Positions 30,001 through 45,000 of a DNA stretch of 64,000 nt are shown here, piece after piece. The notes under the pieces are model-generated. The model was not told the DNA's origin and made no database searches. It worked only from the letters and a program-made list of their open reading frames with translations. A program made the position numbers and the translations under genes. Position 1 is the first letter of the stretch; every line of letters begins with the position of its first letter. Source of the DNA: Eledone cirrhosa (lineage: Eukaryota; Mollusca; Cephalopoda; Octopoda; Eledonidae); NCBI GenBank assembly GCA_964016885.1, contig OZ024748.1, forward strand, positions 26,481,515 to 26,545,514, given 5' to 3'.

Positions 30001-33000
30001 TACACCACAACAAACAACATCTCCTGAAGAAACAACACTGTCTACTCAGGTAGAGGACATCGAAAGGATGACAGCAACACAAGTTGCTAGCACAATGCAT
30101 ACATCACCTGAAACAACAGTTGTTTCATCTCCTGAACACACCTCTATAACACCTACAGATGAACTGAATATTAAAGAATACACAACGGAGACATCAACTG
30201 AAAAATCACTACCTATGACAACACCAACAAGCACAACAGAAAAGATCACTGAAATTAGAACAGACACAACAGCAACAACATCACAGCTTCCTTCAACAAG
30301 TGAAATCCATATAGAAACTCCTAAATCTACTTCTGAACTGCCTCATATAACTGACATTGAAACAAGTACAGTGGAAAGGACAACACAAATTACAGATATT
30401 GAAACTGAACGCACAACTCAGACAGAAATTACACCACAACTAACAACATCTCCTGAAGAAACAACACTGTCTACTCAGGTAGAGGACATCCTAAAGGTGA
30501 CACCAACACAAGTTGCTAGCACAATGCATACATCACCTGAAACAACAGTTATTTCATATCCAGAACACACCTCTATAACACCTACAGATGAACTTATTAG
30601 TATTGAATATACAACTGAGACATCAACTGAAAAACCACTACCTATGACAACACCTACAAGCACAGCAGAAAAGATCACTGAAACTAGTACAGACACAACA
30701 GCAACAACATCACAGCTTCCTTCAACAAGTGAAATCCATATAGAAACTCCTAAATCTACCTCTGAACTGCCTCATATAACTGACATTGAAACAAGTACAG
30801 TGGAAAGAACAACACAAATTACAGATATTGAAACTGAGCGCACTACTCACACAGAAATTACACCACAACTAACAACATCTCCTGAAGAAACAACTCTGTC
30901 TACTCAGGCAGAGGACATCGAAAGGGTGACACCAACACAAGTTGCTAGCACAATGCATACATCACCTGAAACAACAGTTGTTTCATCTCCAGAACACACC
31001 TCTATAACACCTACAGATGAACTTACTAGTATTGAATATACAACTGAGACATTAACTGAAAAACCACTACCTATAAAGACACCTACAAGCACAGCTGAAA
31101 AGATCACTGAAACTATAACAGACACAACAGCAACAACATCACAGCTTCCTTCAACAAGTGAAATCCATATAGAAACTCATAAATCTACTTCTGAACTTTC
31201 TCATATAACAGACATTGAAACAAGTACAATGGAAAGAACAACACAAATTACAGATATTGAAACTGAACGCACAACTCAGACAGAAATTACACCACAACTA
31301 ACAACATCTCCTGAAGAAACAACTCTGTCTACTCAGGTAGAGGACATCGAAAAGGTGACACCAACACAAGTTGTTAGCACAATGCATACATCACCTGAAA
31401 CAACAGTTGTTTCATCTCCTGAACACACCTCTATAACACCTACAGATGAACATACTAGTATTGAATATACAACTGAGACATCAACTGAAAAACCACTATC
31501 TATAAAGACACCTACAAGCACAGCTGAAAAGATTACTGAAACTATAACAGACACAACAGCAACAACATCACAGCTTCCTTCAACAAGTGAAATCCATATA
31601 GAAACTCCTAAATCTACTTCTGAACTGCCTCATATAACTGACATTGAAACAAGTACAGTGGAAAGAACAACACGAATTACAGATATTGAAACTGAACGCA
31701 CAACTCAGACAGAAATTACACCACAACTAACAACATCTCATGAAGAAACAACACTGTCTACTCAGGTAGAGGACATCCTAAAGGTGACACCAACACAAGT
31801 TGCTAGCACAATGCATACATCACCTGAAACAACAGTTGTTTCATATCCAGAACACACCTCTATAACACCTACAGATGAACTTATTAGTATTGAATATACA
31901 ACTGAGACATCAACTGAAAAACCACTACCTATGACAACACCTACAAGCACAGCAGAAAAGATCACTGAAACCAGAACAGACACAACAGCAACAACATCAC
32001 AGCTTCCTTCAACAAGTGAAATCCATATAGAAACTCCTAAATCTACTTCTGAACTGCCTCATATAACTGACATTGAAACAAGTACAGTGGAAAGAACAAC
32101 ACGAATGACAGATATTGAAACTGAACGCACGACTCAGACAGAAATTACACCACAACTAACAACATCTCCTGAAGAAACAACTCTGTCTACTCAGGTAGAG
32201 GACATCGTAAAGGTGACACCAACACAAGTTGCTAGCACAATGCATGCATCACCTGAAACAACAGTTGTTTCATCTCCTGAACACACCTCTATAACACCTA
32301 CAGATGAACTTACTAGTATTGAATATACAACTGAGACATCAACTGAAAAACCACTAACTATCAAGACACCAACAAGCACAGCAGAAAAGATCACTGAAAC
32401 TATAACAGACACAACAGCAACAACATCACAGCTTTCTTCAACAAGTGAAATCCATATAGAAACTCATAAATCTACTTCTGAACTGCCTCATATAACAAAC
32501 ATTGAAACAAGTACAATGGAAAGAACAACACAAATGACAGATATTGAAACTGAACGCACAACTCAGACAGAAATTACACCACAACTAACAACATCTCCTG
32601 AAGAAACAACTCTGTCTACTCAGGTAGAGGAATTCGAAAATGTGACACCAACACAAGTTGCTAGCACAATGCATACATCACCTGAAACAACAGTTGTTTC
32701 ATCTCCTGAACACACCTCTATAACACCTACAGATGAACTTACTAGTATTGAATATAGAACTGAGACATCAACTGAAAAATCACTACCTACGATAACACCT
32801 ACAAGCACAGCAGAAAAGACCACTGAAACTAGAACAGACACAACAGCAACAACATCACAGCTTCCTTCAACAAGTGAAATCCATATAGAAACTCCTAAAT
32901 CTACTTCTGAACTGCCTCATATAACTGACATTGAAACAAGTACAGTGGAAAGAACAACACAAATTACAGATATTGAAACTGAACGCACAACTCAGACAGA

Positions 33001-36000
33001 AATTACACCACAACTAACAACATCTCCTGAAGAAACAACTCTGTCTACTCAGGCAGAGGACATCGAAAGGGTGACACCAACACAAGTTGCTAGCACAATG
33101 CATGCATCACCTGAAACAACAGTTGTTTCATCTCCTGAGCACACCTCTATAACACCTACAGATGAACTTACTAGTATTGAATATACAACTGAGACATCAA
33201 CTGAAAAACCACTACCTATCAAGACACCTACAAGCACAGCAGAAAAGATCACTGAAACTAGAACAGACACTACAGCAACAACATCACAGCTTCCTTCAAC
33301 AAGTGAAATCCATATAGAAACTCCTAAATCCACTTCTGAACTGCCTCATATAACTGACATTGAAACAAGTACAGTGGAAAGAACAACACAAATTACAGAT
33401 ATTGAAACTGAACGCATAACTCAGACAGAACTTACACCACAACAAACAACATCTCCTGAAGAAACGACTCTGTCTACTCAGGTAGAGGACATCGAAAGGA
33501 TGACAGCAACACAAGTTGCTAGCACAATGCATACATCACCTGAAACAACAGTTGTTTCATCTCCTGAACACACCTCTATAACACCTACAGATGAACTGAA
33601 TATTAAAGAATACACAACGGAGACATCAACTGAAAAATCACTACCTATGACAACACCAACAAGCACAACAGAAAAGATCACTGAAATTAGAACAGACACA
33701 ACAGCAACAACATCACAGCTTCCTTCAACAAGTGAAATCCATATAGAAACTCCTAAATCTACTTCTGAACTGCCTCATATAACTGACATTGAAACAAGTA
33801 CAGTGGAAAGGACAACACAAATTACAGATATTGAAACTGAACGCACAACTCAGACAGAAATTACACCACAACTAACAACATCTCCTGAAGAAACAACACT
33901 GTCTACTCAGGTAGAGGACATCCTAAAGGTGACACCAACACAAGTTGCTAGCACAATGCATACATCACCTGAAACAACAGTTATTTCATATCCAGAACAC
34001 ACCTCTATAACACCTACAGATGAACTTATTAGTATTGAATATACAACTGAGACATCAACTGAAAAACCACTACCTATGACAACACCTACAAGCACAGCAG
34101 AAAAGATCACTGAAACTAGTACAGACACAACAGCAACAACATCACAGCTTCCTTCAACAAGTGAAATCCATATAGAAACTCCTAAATCTACCTCTGAACT
34201 GCCTCATATAACTGACATTGAAACAAGTACAGTGGAAAGAACAACACAAATTACAGATATTGAAACTGAGCGCACTACTCACACAGAAATTACACCACAA
34301 CTAACAACATCTCCTGAAGAAACAACTCTGTCTACTCAGGCAGAGGACATCGAAAGGGTGACACCAACACAAGTTGCTAGCACAATGCATACATCACCTG
34401 AAACAACAGTTGTTTCATCTCCAGAACACACCTCTATAACACCTACAGATGAACTTACTAGTATTGAATATACAACTGAGACATTAACTGAAAAACCACT
34501 ACCTATAAAGACACCTACAAGCACAGCTGAAAAGATCACTGAAACTATAACAGACACAACAGCAACAACATCACAGCTTCCTTCAACAAGTGAAATCCAT
34601 ATAGAAACTCATAAATCTACTTCTGAACTTTCTCATATAACAGACATTGAAACAAGTACAATGGAAAGAACAACACAAATTACAGATATTGAAACTGAAC
34701 GCACAACTCAGACAGAAATTACACCACAACTAACAACATCTCCTGAAGAAACAACTCTGTCTACTCAGGTAGAGGACATCGAAAAGGTGACACCAACACA
34801 AGTTGTTAGCACAATGCATACATCACCTGAAACAACAGTTGTTTCATCTCCTGAACACACCTCTATAACACCTACAGATGAACTGAATATTAAAGAATAC
34901 ACAACGGAGACATCAACTGAAAAATCACTACCTATGACAACACCAACAAGCACAACAGAAAAGATCACTGAAATTAGAACAGACACAACAGCAACAACAT
35001 CACAGCTTCCTTCAACAAGTGAAATCCATATAGAAACTCCTAAATCTACTTCTGAACTGCCTCATATAACTGACATTGAAACAAGTACAGTGGAAAGGAC
35101 AACACAAATTACAGATATTGAAACTGAACGCACAACTCAGACAGAAATTACACCACAACTAACAACATCTCCTGAAGAAACAACATTGTCTACTCAGGTA
35201 GAGGACATCCTAAAGGTGACACCAACACAAGTTGCTAGCACAATGCATACATCACCTGAAACAACAGTTATTTCATATCCAGAACACACCTCTATAACAC
35301 CTACAGATGAACTTATTAGTATTGAATATACAACTGAGACATCAACTGAAAAACCACTACCTATGACAACACCTACAAGCACAGCAGAAAAGATCACTGA
35401 AACTAGTACAGACACAACAGCAACAACATCACAGCTTCCTTCAACAAGTGAAATCCATATAGAAACTCCTAAATCTACCTCTGAACTGCCTCATATAACT
35501 GACATTGAAACAAGTACAGTGGAAAGAACAACACAAATTACAGATATTGAAACTGAGCGCACTACTCACACAGAAATTACACCACAACTAACAACATCTC
35601 CTGAAGAAACAACTCTGTCTACTCAGGCAGAGGACATCGAAAGGGTGACACCAACACAAGTTGCTAGCACAATGCATACATCACCTGAAACAACAGTTGT
35701 TTCATCTCCAGAACACACCTCTATAACACCTACAGATGAACTAACTAGTATTGAATATACAACTGTGACATTAACTGAAAAACCACTACCTATAAAGACA
35801 CCTACAAGCACAGCTGAAAAGATCACTGAAACTATAACAGACACAACAGCAACAACATCACAGCTTCCTTCAACAAGTGAAATCCATATAGAAACTCATA
35901 AATCTACTTCTGAACTTTCTCATATAACAGACATTGAAACAAGTACAATGGAAAGAACAACACAAATTACAGATATTGAAACTGAACGCACAACTCAGAC

Positions 36001-39000
36001 AGAAATTACACCACAACTAACAACATCTCCTGAAGAAACAACTCTGTCTACTCAGGTAGAGGACATCGAAAAGGTGACACCAACACAAGTTGTTAGCACA
36101 ATGCATACATCACCTGAAACAACAGTTGTTTCATCTCCTGAACACACCTCTATAACACCTACAGATGAACATACTAGTATTGAATATACAACTGAGACAT
36201 CAACTGAAAAACCACTATCTATAAAGACACCTACAAGCACAGCTGAAAAGATTACTGAAACTATAACAGACACAACAGCAACAACATCACAGCTTCCTTC
36301 AACAAGTGAAATCCATATAGAAACTCCTAAATCTACTTCTGAACTGCCTCATATAACTGACATTGAAACAAGTACAGTGGAAAGAACAACACGAATTACA
36401 GATATTGAAACTGAACGCACAACTCAGACAGAAATTACACCACAACTAACAACATCTCCTGAAGAAACAACACTGTCTACTCAGGTAGAGGACATCCTAA
36501 AGGTGACACCAACACAAGTTGCTAGCACAATGCATACATCACCTGAAACAACAGTTGTTTCATATCCAGAACACACCTCTATAACACCTACAGATGAACT
36601 TATTAGTATTGAATATACAACTGAGACATCAACTGAAAAACCACTAACTATCAAGACACCTACAAGCACAGCAGAAAAGATCACTGAAACTAGAACAGAC
36701 ACAACAGCAACAACATCACAGCTTCCTTCAACAAGTGAAATCCATATAGAAACTCCTAAATCTACTTCTGAACTGCCTCATATAACTGACATTGAAACAA
36801 GTACAGTGGAAAGAACAACACAAATTACAGATATTGAAACTGAACGCACAACTCACACAGAAATTACACCACAACTAACAACATCTCCTGAAGAAACAAC
36901 TCTGTCTACTCAGGTAGAGGACATTGTAAGGGTGACACCAACACAAGTTGCTAGCACAATGCATACATCACCTGAAACAACAGTTGTTTCCTCTCCTGAA
37001 CACACCTCTATAACACCTACAGATGAACTTACTAGTATTGAATATACAACTGAGACATCAACTGAAAAACCACTACCTATCAAGACACCTACAAGCACAG
37101 CAGAAAAGATCACTGAAACTAGAACAGACACAACAACAACAACATCACAGCTTCCTTCAACAAGTGAAATCCATATAGAAACTCCTAAATCTACTTCTGA
37201 ACTGCCTCATATAACTGACATTGAAACAAGTACAGTGGAAAGAACAACACGAATGACAGATATTGAAACTGAGCGCACGACTCAGACAGAAATTACACCA
37301 CAACAAACAACATCTCCTGAAGAAACAACACTGTCTACTCAGGTAGAGGACATCGTAAAGGTGACACCAACACAAGTTGCTAGCACAATGCATACATCAC
37401 CTGAAACAACAGTTGTTTCATCTCCTGAACACACCTCTATGACACCTACAGATGAACTTACTAGTATTGAATATACAACTGAGACATCAACTGAAAAACC
37501 ACTAACTATCAAGACACCAACAAGCACAGCAGAAAAGATCACTGAAACTATAACAGACACAACAGCAACAACATCACAGCTTTCTTCAACAAGTGAAATC
37601 CATATAGAAACTCATAAATCTACTTCTGAACTGCCTCATATAACAAACATTGAAACAAGTACAATGGAAAGAACAACACAAATGACAGATATTGAAACTG
37701 AACGCACAACTCAGACAGAAATTACACCACAACTAACAACATCTCCTGAAGAAACAACTCTGTCTACTCAGGTAGAGGAATTCGAAAAGGTGACACCAAC
37801 ACAAGTTGCTAGCACAATGCATACATCACCTGAAACAACAGTTGTTTCATCTCCTGAACACACCTCTATAACACCTACAGATGAACTTACTAGTATTGAA
37901 TATACAACTGAGACATCAACTGAAAAACCACTACCTATCAAGACACCTACAAGCACAGCAGAAAAGATCACTGAAACTAGAACAGACACAACAGCAACAA
38001 CATCACAGCTTCCTTCAACAAGTGAAATCCATATAGAAACTCCTAAATCTACTTCTGAAATGCCTCATATAACTGACATTGAAACAAGTACAGTGGAAAG
38101 AACAACACAAATTACAGATATTGAAACTGAACGCACAACTCAGACAGAATTTACACCACAACATACAACATCTCCTGAAGAAACAACTCTGTCTACTCAG
38201 GTAGAGGACATCGTAAAGGTGACACAAACACAAGTTGCTAGCACAATGCATACATCACCTGAAACAACAGTTGTTTCATCTCCTGAACACACCTCTATAA
38301 CACCTACAGATCAACTCACTAATATTGAATATACAACTGAGACATCAACTGAAAAATCACTACCTATAAAGACACCTACAAGCACAGCAGAAAAGATCAC
38401 TGAAACTAGAACAGACACAACAGCAACAACATCACAGCTTCCTTCAACAAGTGAAATCCATATAGAAACTCCTAAATCCACTTCTGAAATGCCTCATATA
38501 ACTGACATTGAAACAAGTACAGTGGAAAGAACAACACAAGTTACAAATATTGAAACAGAACGCACAACTCAGAGAGAAATTACACCACAAATAACAACAT
38601 CTCCTGAAGCAATAACACTGTCTACTCAGGTAAAGGACATCGAAAAGGTGACACCAACACAATTTGCTAGCACAATGCATACATCACCTGAAACAACAGT
38701 CGTTTCATCTCCTGAACACACCTCTATAACACCTACAGATGAACTCACTATTAAAGAATACACAACTGAGACATCAACTGAAAAACCACTACCTATAAAG
38801 ACACCTACAAGCAAAGCAGAAAAGATCACTGAAACTAGAACAGACACAACAGCAACAACATCACAGCTTACTTCAACAAGTGAAATCCATATAGAAACTC
38901 CTAAATCTACTTCTGAACTGCCTCATATAACTGACATTGAAACAAGTACAGTGGAAAGAACAACACTAATTACAGATATTGAAACTGAACGCACAACTCA

Positions 39001-42000
39001 CACAGAAATTACACCACAACTAACAACATCTCCTGAAGAAACAACTCTGTCTACTCAGGTAGAGGACATCGAAAAGGTGACACCAACACAAGTTGCTAGC
39101 ACAATGCATACATCACCTGAAACAACAGTTGTTTCATCTCCTGAACACACCTCTATAACAACTACAGATGAACTTACTAGTATTGAATATACAACTGAGA
39201 CATCAACTGAAAAACCACTACCTATCAAGACACCTACAAGCACAGCAGAAAAGATCACTGAAACTAGAACAGACACAACAGCAACAACATCACAGCTTCC
39301 TTCAACAAGTGAAATCCATATAGAAACTCCTAAATCTACTTCTGAACTGCCTCATATAACTGACATTGAAACAAGTACAGTGGGAAGAACAACACAAGTT
39401 ACAGATATTGAAACTAAACGCACAACTCAGACAGAAATTACACCACAACTAACAACATCTCCTGAAGAAACAACTGTGTCTACTCAGGTAGAGGACATCG
39501 AAAAGGTGACAGCAACACAAGTCTCTAGCACAATGCATACATCACCTGAAACAACGGTTGTTTCATCTCCTGAACACACTTCTATAACACCTACAGATGA
39601 ACTCTCTATTAAAGAATACACAACTGAGACATCAACTGAAAAATCACTACCTATAAAGACACCTACAAGCACAGCTGAAAAGATCACTGAAACGATAACA
39701 GACACAACAGCAACAACATCACAGCTTCCTTCAACAAGTGAAATCCATATAGAAACTCCTAAATCTACTTCTGAACTGCCTCATATAACTGACATTGAAA
39801 CAAGTACAGTGGGAAGAACAACACACATTACAGATATTGAAACTGAACGCACAAAACAGACAGAAATTACACCACAACTAACAGCATCTCCTGAAGAAAC
39901 AACTCTGTCTACTCAAGTAGAGGACATCGAAAAGGTGACACCAACACAAGTTGCTAGCACAATGCATACATCACCTGAAACAACAGTTGTTTCATCTCCT
40001 GAACACACCTCTATAACACCTGCAGATGAACTCACTAGTATTGAATATACAACTGAGACATCAACTGAAAAATCACTACCTATGACAACACCTACAAGCA
40101 CAGCAGAAAAGATCACTGAAACTAGAACAGACACAACAGCAACAACATCACAGCTCCCTTCAACAAGTGAAATCCATATAGAAACTCCTAAATCTACTTC
40201 TGAACTGCCTCATATAACTGACATTGAAACAGGTACAGTGGAAAAAATAACACAAATTACAGATATTGAAACTGAACGCACAACTCAGACAGAAATTACA
40301 CCACAACAAACAACATCTCCTGAAGAAACAACACTGTCTACTCAGGTAGAGGACATCGTAATGGTGACACCAACACAAGTTGCTAGCACAATGCATGCAT
40401 CACCTGAAACTACAGTTGTTTCATCTCCTGAACACACCTCTATAACACCTACAGATGAACTTACTAGTATTGAATATACAACTGAGACATCAACTAAAAA
40501 ACCACTACCTATCAAGAAACCTACAAGCACAGTAGAAAAGATCACTGAAACTAGAACAGACACAACAGCAACAACATCACAGCTTCCTTCAACAAGTGAA
40601 ATCCATATAGAAACTCATAAATCTACTTCTGAACTGCCTCATATAACTGACATTGAAACAAGTACAGTGGGAAGAACAACACAAGTTACAGATATTGAAA
40701 CTAAACGCACAACTCAGACAGAAATTACACCACAACTAACAACATCTCCTGAAGAAACAACTGTGTCTACTCAGGTAGAGGACATCGAAAAGGTGACAGC
40801 AACACAAGTCTCTAGCACAATGCATACATCACCTGAAACAACGGTTGTTTCATCTCCTGAACACACCTCTATAACACCTGCAGATGAACTCACTAGTATT
40901 GAATATACAACTGAGACATCAACTGAAAAATCACTACCTATGACAACACCTACAAGCACAGCAGAAAAGATCACTGAAACTAGAACAGACACAACAGCAA
41001 CAACATCACAGCTTCCTTCAACAAGTGAAATCCATATAGAAACTCCTAAATCTACTTCTGAACTGCCTCATATAAGTGACACTGAAACAAGTACAGTGGA
41101 AAGAACAACACAAGTTACAGATATTGAAACTGAGCGCACAACTCAGACAGAAATTACACCACAACAAACAACATCTCCTGAAGAAACAACACTGTCTACT
41201 CAGGTAGAGGACATCGTAAAGGTGACACCAACACAAGTTGCTAGCACAATGCATACATCACCTGAAACAACAGTTGTTTCATCTCCTGAACACACCTCTA
41301 TAACACCTACAGATGAACTTACTAGTATTGAATATACAACTGAGACATCAACTGAAAAACCACTACCTATCAAGACACCTACAAGCACAGCAGAAAAGAT
41401 CACTGAAACTAGAACAGACACAACAGCAACAACATCACAGCTTCCTTCAACAAGTGAAATCCATATAGAAACTCCTAAATCTACTTCTGAACTGCCTCAT
41501 ATGACTGACATTGAAACAAGTACAGTGGAAAGAACAACACTATTTACAGATATTGAAACTGAACGCACAACTCAGACAGAAATTACACCACAACTAACAA
41601 CATCTCCTGAAGAAACAACTCTGTCTACTCAGGTAGAGGACATCGAAAAGGTGACACCAACACAAGTTGCTAGCACAATGCATACATCACCTGAAACAAC
41701 AGTTGTTTCATCTGCTGAACACACCTCTATAACACCTACAGATGAACTTACTAGTATTGAATATACAACTGAGACATCAACTGAAAAACCACTACCTATC
41801 AAGACACCTACAAGCACAGCAGAAAAGATCACTGAAACTAGAACAGACACAACAGCAACAACATCACAGCTTCCTTCAACAAGTGAAATCCATATAGAGA
41901 CTCCTAAATCCACTTCTGAAATGCCTCATATAACTGACATTGAAACAAGTACAGTGGAAAGAACAACACAAGTTACAGATATTGAAACTGAACGCACAAC

Positions 42001-45000
42001 TCAGACAGAAATTACACCACAACTAACAACATCTCCTCAAGAAACAACTCTGTCTACTCAGGTAGAGGACATCGAAAAGGTGACACAAATACAAGTTGCT
42101 AGCACAATGCATACATCACCTGAAACAACAGTTGTTTCATCTCCTGAACACACCTCTATAACACCTACAGATGAACTCACTAGTATTGAATATACAACTG
42201 AGACATCAACTGAAAAATCACTACCTATGACAACACCTACAAGCACAGCAGAAAAGATCACTGAAACTAGAACAGACACAACAGCAACAACATCACAGCT
42301 TCCTTCAACAAGTGAAATCCATATAGAAACTCCTAAATCTACTTCTGAACTGCCTCATATAACTGACATTGAAACAAGTACAGTGGAAAGAACAACACAA
42401 ATTACAGATATTAAAACAGAACGCACAACTCAGACAGAAATTACACCACAAATAACAACATCTCCTGAAGCAATAACACTGTCTACTCAGGTAGAGGACA
42501 TTGAAAAGGTGACACCAATACAAGTTGCTAGCAAAATGCATACATCACCTGAAACAACAGTCGTTTCATCTCCTGAACACACCTCTATAACACCTACAGT
42601 TGAAGTTACTAGTATTGAATATACAACTGAGACATCAACTGAAAAACCACTACCTATAAAGACACCTACAAGCACATCAGAAAAGATCACTGAAACTAGA
42701 ACAGACACAACAGCAACAACATCACAGCTTCCTTCAACAAGTGAAATCCATATAGAAACTCCTAAATCAGCTTCTAGAATGCCTCATATAACTGACATTG
42801 AAACAAGTACAGTGGAAAGAACAACACAAATTATAGATATTGAAACTGAACGCACGACTCAGACAGAAATTACACCTCAACTAACAACATCTCCTGAAGA
42901 AACAACTCTGTCTACTCAGGTAGAGGACATCGAAAAGGTGACACGAACACAAGTTGCTAGCACAATGCATACAACAACTGAAACAACAGTTGTTTCATCT
43001 CCAGAACACACCTCTATACCACCTACAGATGAACTTACTAGTATTGAATATACAACTGAGACATCAACTGAAACACCACTACCTATAAAGACACCAACAA
43101 GCACATCAGAAAAGATCACTGAAACTAGAACAGACACAACAGCAACAACATCACAGCTCCCTTCAACAAGTGAAATCCATATAGAGACTCCTAAATCCAC
43201 TTCTGAAATGCCTCATATAACTGACATTGAAACAAGTACAGTGGAAAGAACAACACAAATTACAGATATTGAAACTGAACGCACAACTCAGACAGAAATT
43301 ACACCACAACTAACAACATCTCCTGTAGAAACAACACTGTCTACTCAGGTAGAGGATATCGAAAAGGTGACACCAACAGAAGTTGCTAGCAGAATGCATA
43401 CATCACCTGAAACAACAGTTGTTTCATCTCCAGAACACACCTCTATAACACCTACAGATGAACTTACTAGTATTGAATATACAACTGAGACATCAACTGA
43501 AAAACCACTACCTATGACAACACCTACAAGCACAGCTGAAAAGATCACTGAAACTATAACAGACACAACAGCAACAACATCACAGCTTCCTTCAACAAGT
43601 GAAATCCATATAGAAACTCCTAAATCTACTTCTGAACTGCCTCATATAACTGACATTGAAACAAGTACAGTGGAAAGAACAACACAAATTACAGATATTG
43701 AAACTGAACGCACAACTCAGACAGAAATTACACCACAACTAACAACATCTCCTGTAGAAACAACTCTGTCTACTCAGGTAGAGGACATCGAAAAGGTGAC
43801 ACCAACACAAGTTGCTAGCACAATGCATACAACAACTGAAACAATAGTTGTTTCATCTCCAGAACACACCTCTATACCACCTACAGATGAACTTACTATT
43901 AAAGAATACACAACTGAGACATCAACTGAAAAATCACTACCTATGACAACACCTACAAGCACAGCAGAAAAGATCACTGAAACTAGAACAGACACAACAG
44001 CAACAACATCACAGCTTCCTTCAATAAGTGAAATCCATATAGAAACTCCTAAATCTACTTCTGAACTGCCTCATATAACTGACATTGAAACAAGTACAGT
44101 GGAAAGAACAACACAAATTACAGATATTGAAACTGAGCGCACAACTCAGACAGAACTTACACCACAACTAACAACATCTCCTAAAGAAACCACTCTGTCT
44201 ACTCAGGTAGAGGACATCGAAAGGGTGACAGCAACAAAAGTTGCTAGCACAATACATACATCACCTGAAACAACAGTTGTTTCATCTCCTGAACACACTT
44301 CTATAACAACTACAGATGAACTTACTAGTATTGAATATACAACTGAGACATCAACTGAAAAACCACTACCTATAAAGACACCTACAAGCAAAGCAGAAAA
44401 GATCACTGAAACTAGAACAGACACAACAGCAACAACATCACAGCTTACTTCAACAAGTGAAATCCATATAGAAACTCCTAAATCTACTTCTGAACTGCCT
44501 CATATAACTGACATTGAAACAAGTACAGTGGAAAGAACAACACTAATTACAGATATTGAAACTGAACGCACAACTCACACAGAAATTACACCACAACTAA
44601 CAACATCTCCTGAAGAAACAACTCTGTCTACTCAGGTAGAGGACATCGAAAAGGTGACACCAACACAAGTTGCTAGCACAATGCATACATCACCTGAAAC
44701 AACAGTTGTTTCATCTCCTGAACACACCTCTATAACAACTATAGATGAACTTACTAGTATTGAATATACAACTGAGACATCAACTGAAAAACCACTACCT
44801 ATCAAGACACCTACAAGCACAGCAGAAAAGATCACTGAAACTAGAACAGACACAACAGCAACAACATCACAGCTTCCTTCAACAAGTGAAATCCATATAG
44901 AAACTCATAAATCTACTTCTGAACTGCCTCATATAACTGACATTGAAACAAGTACAGTGGGAAGAACAACACAAGTTACAGATATTGAAACTAAACGCAC

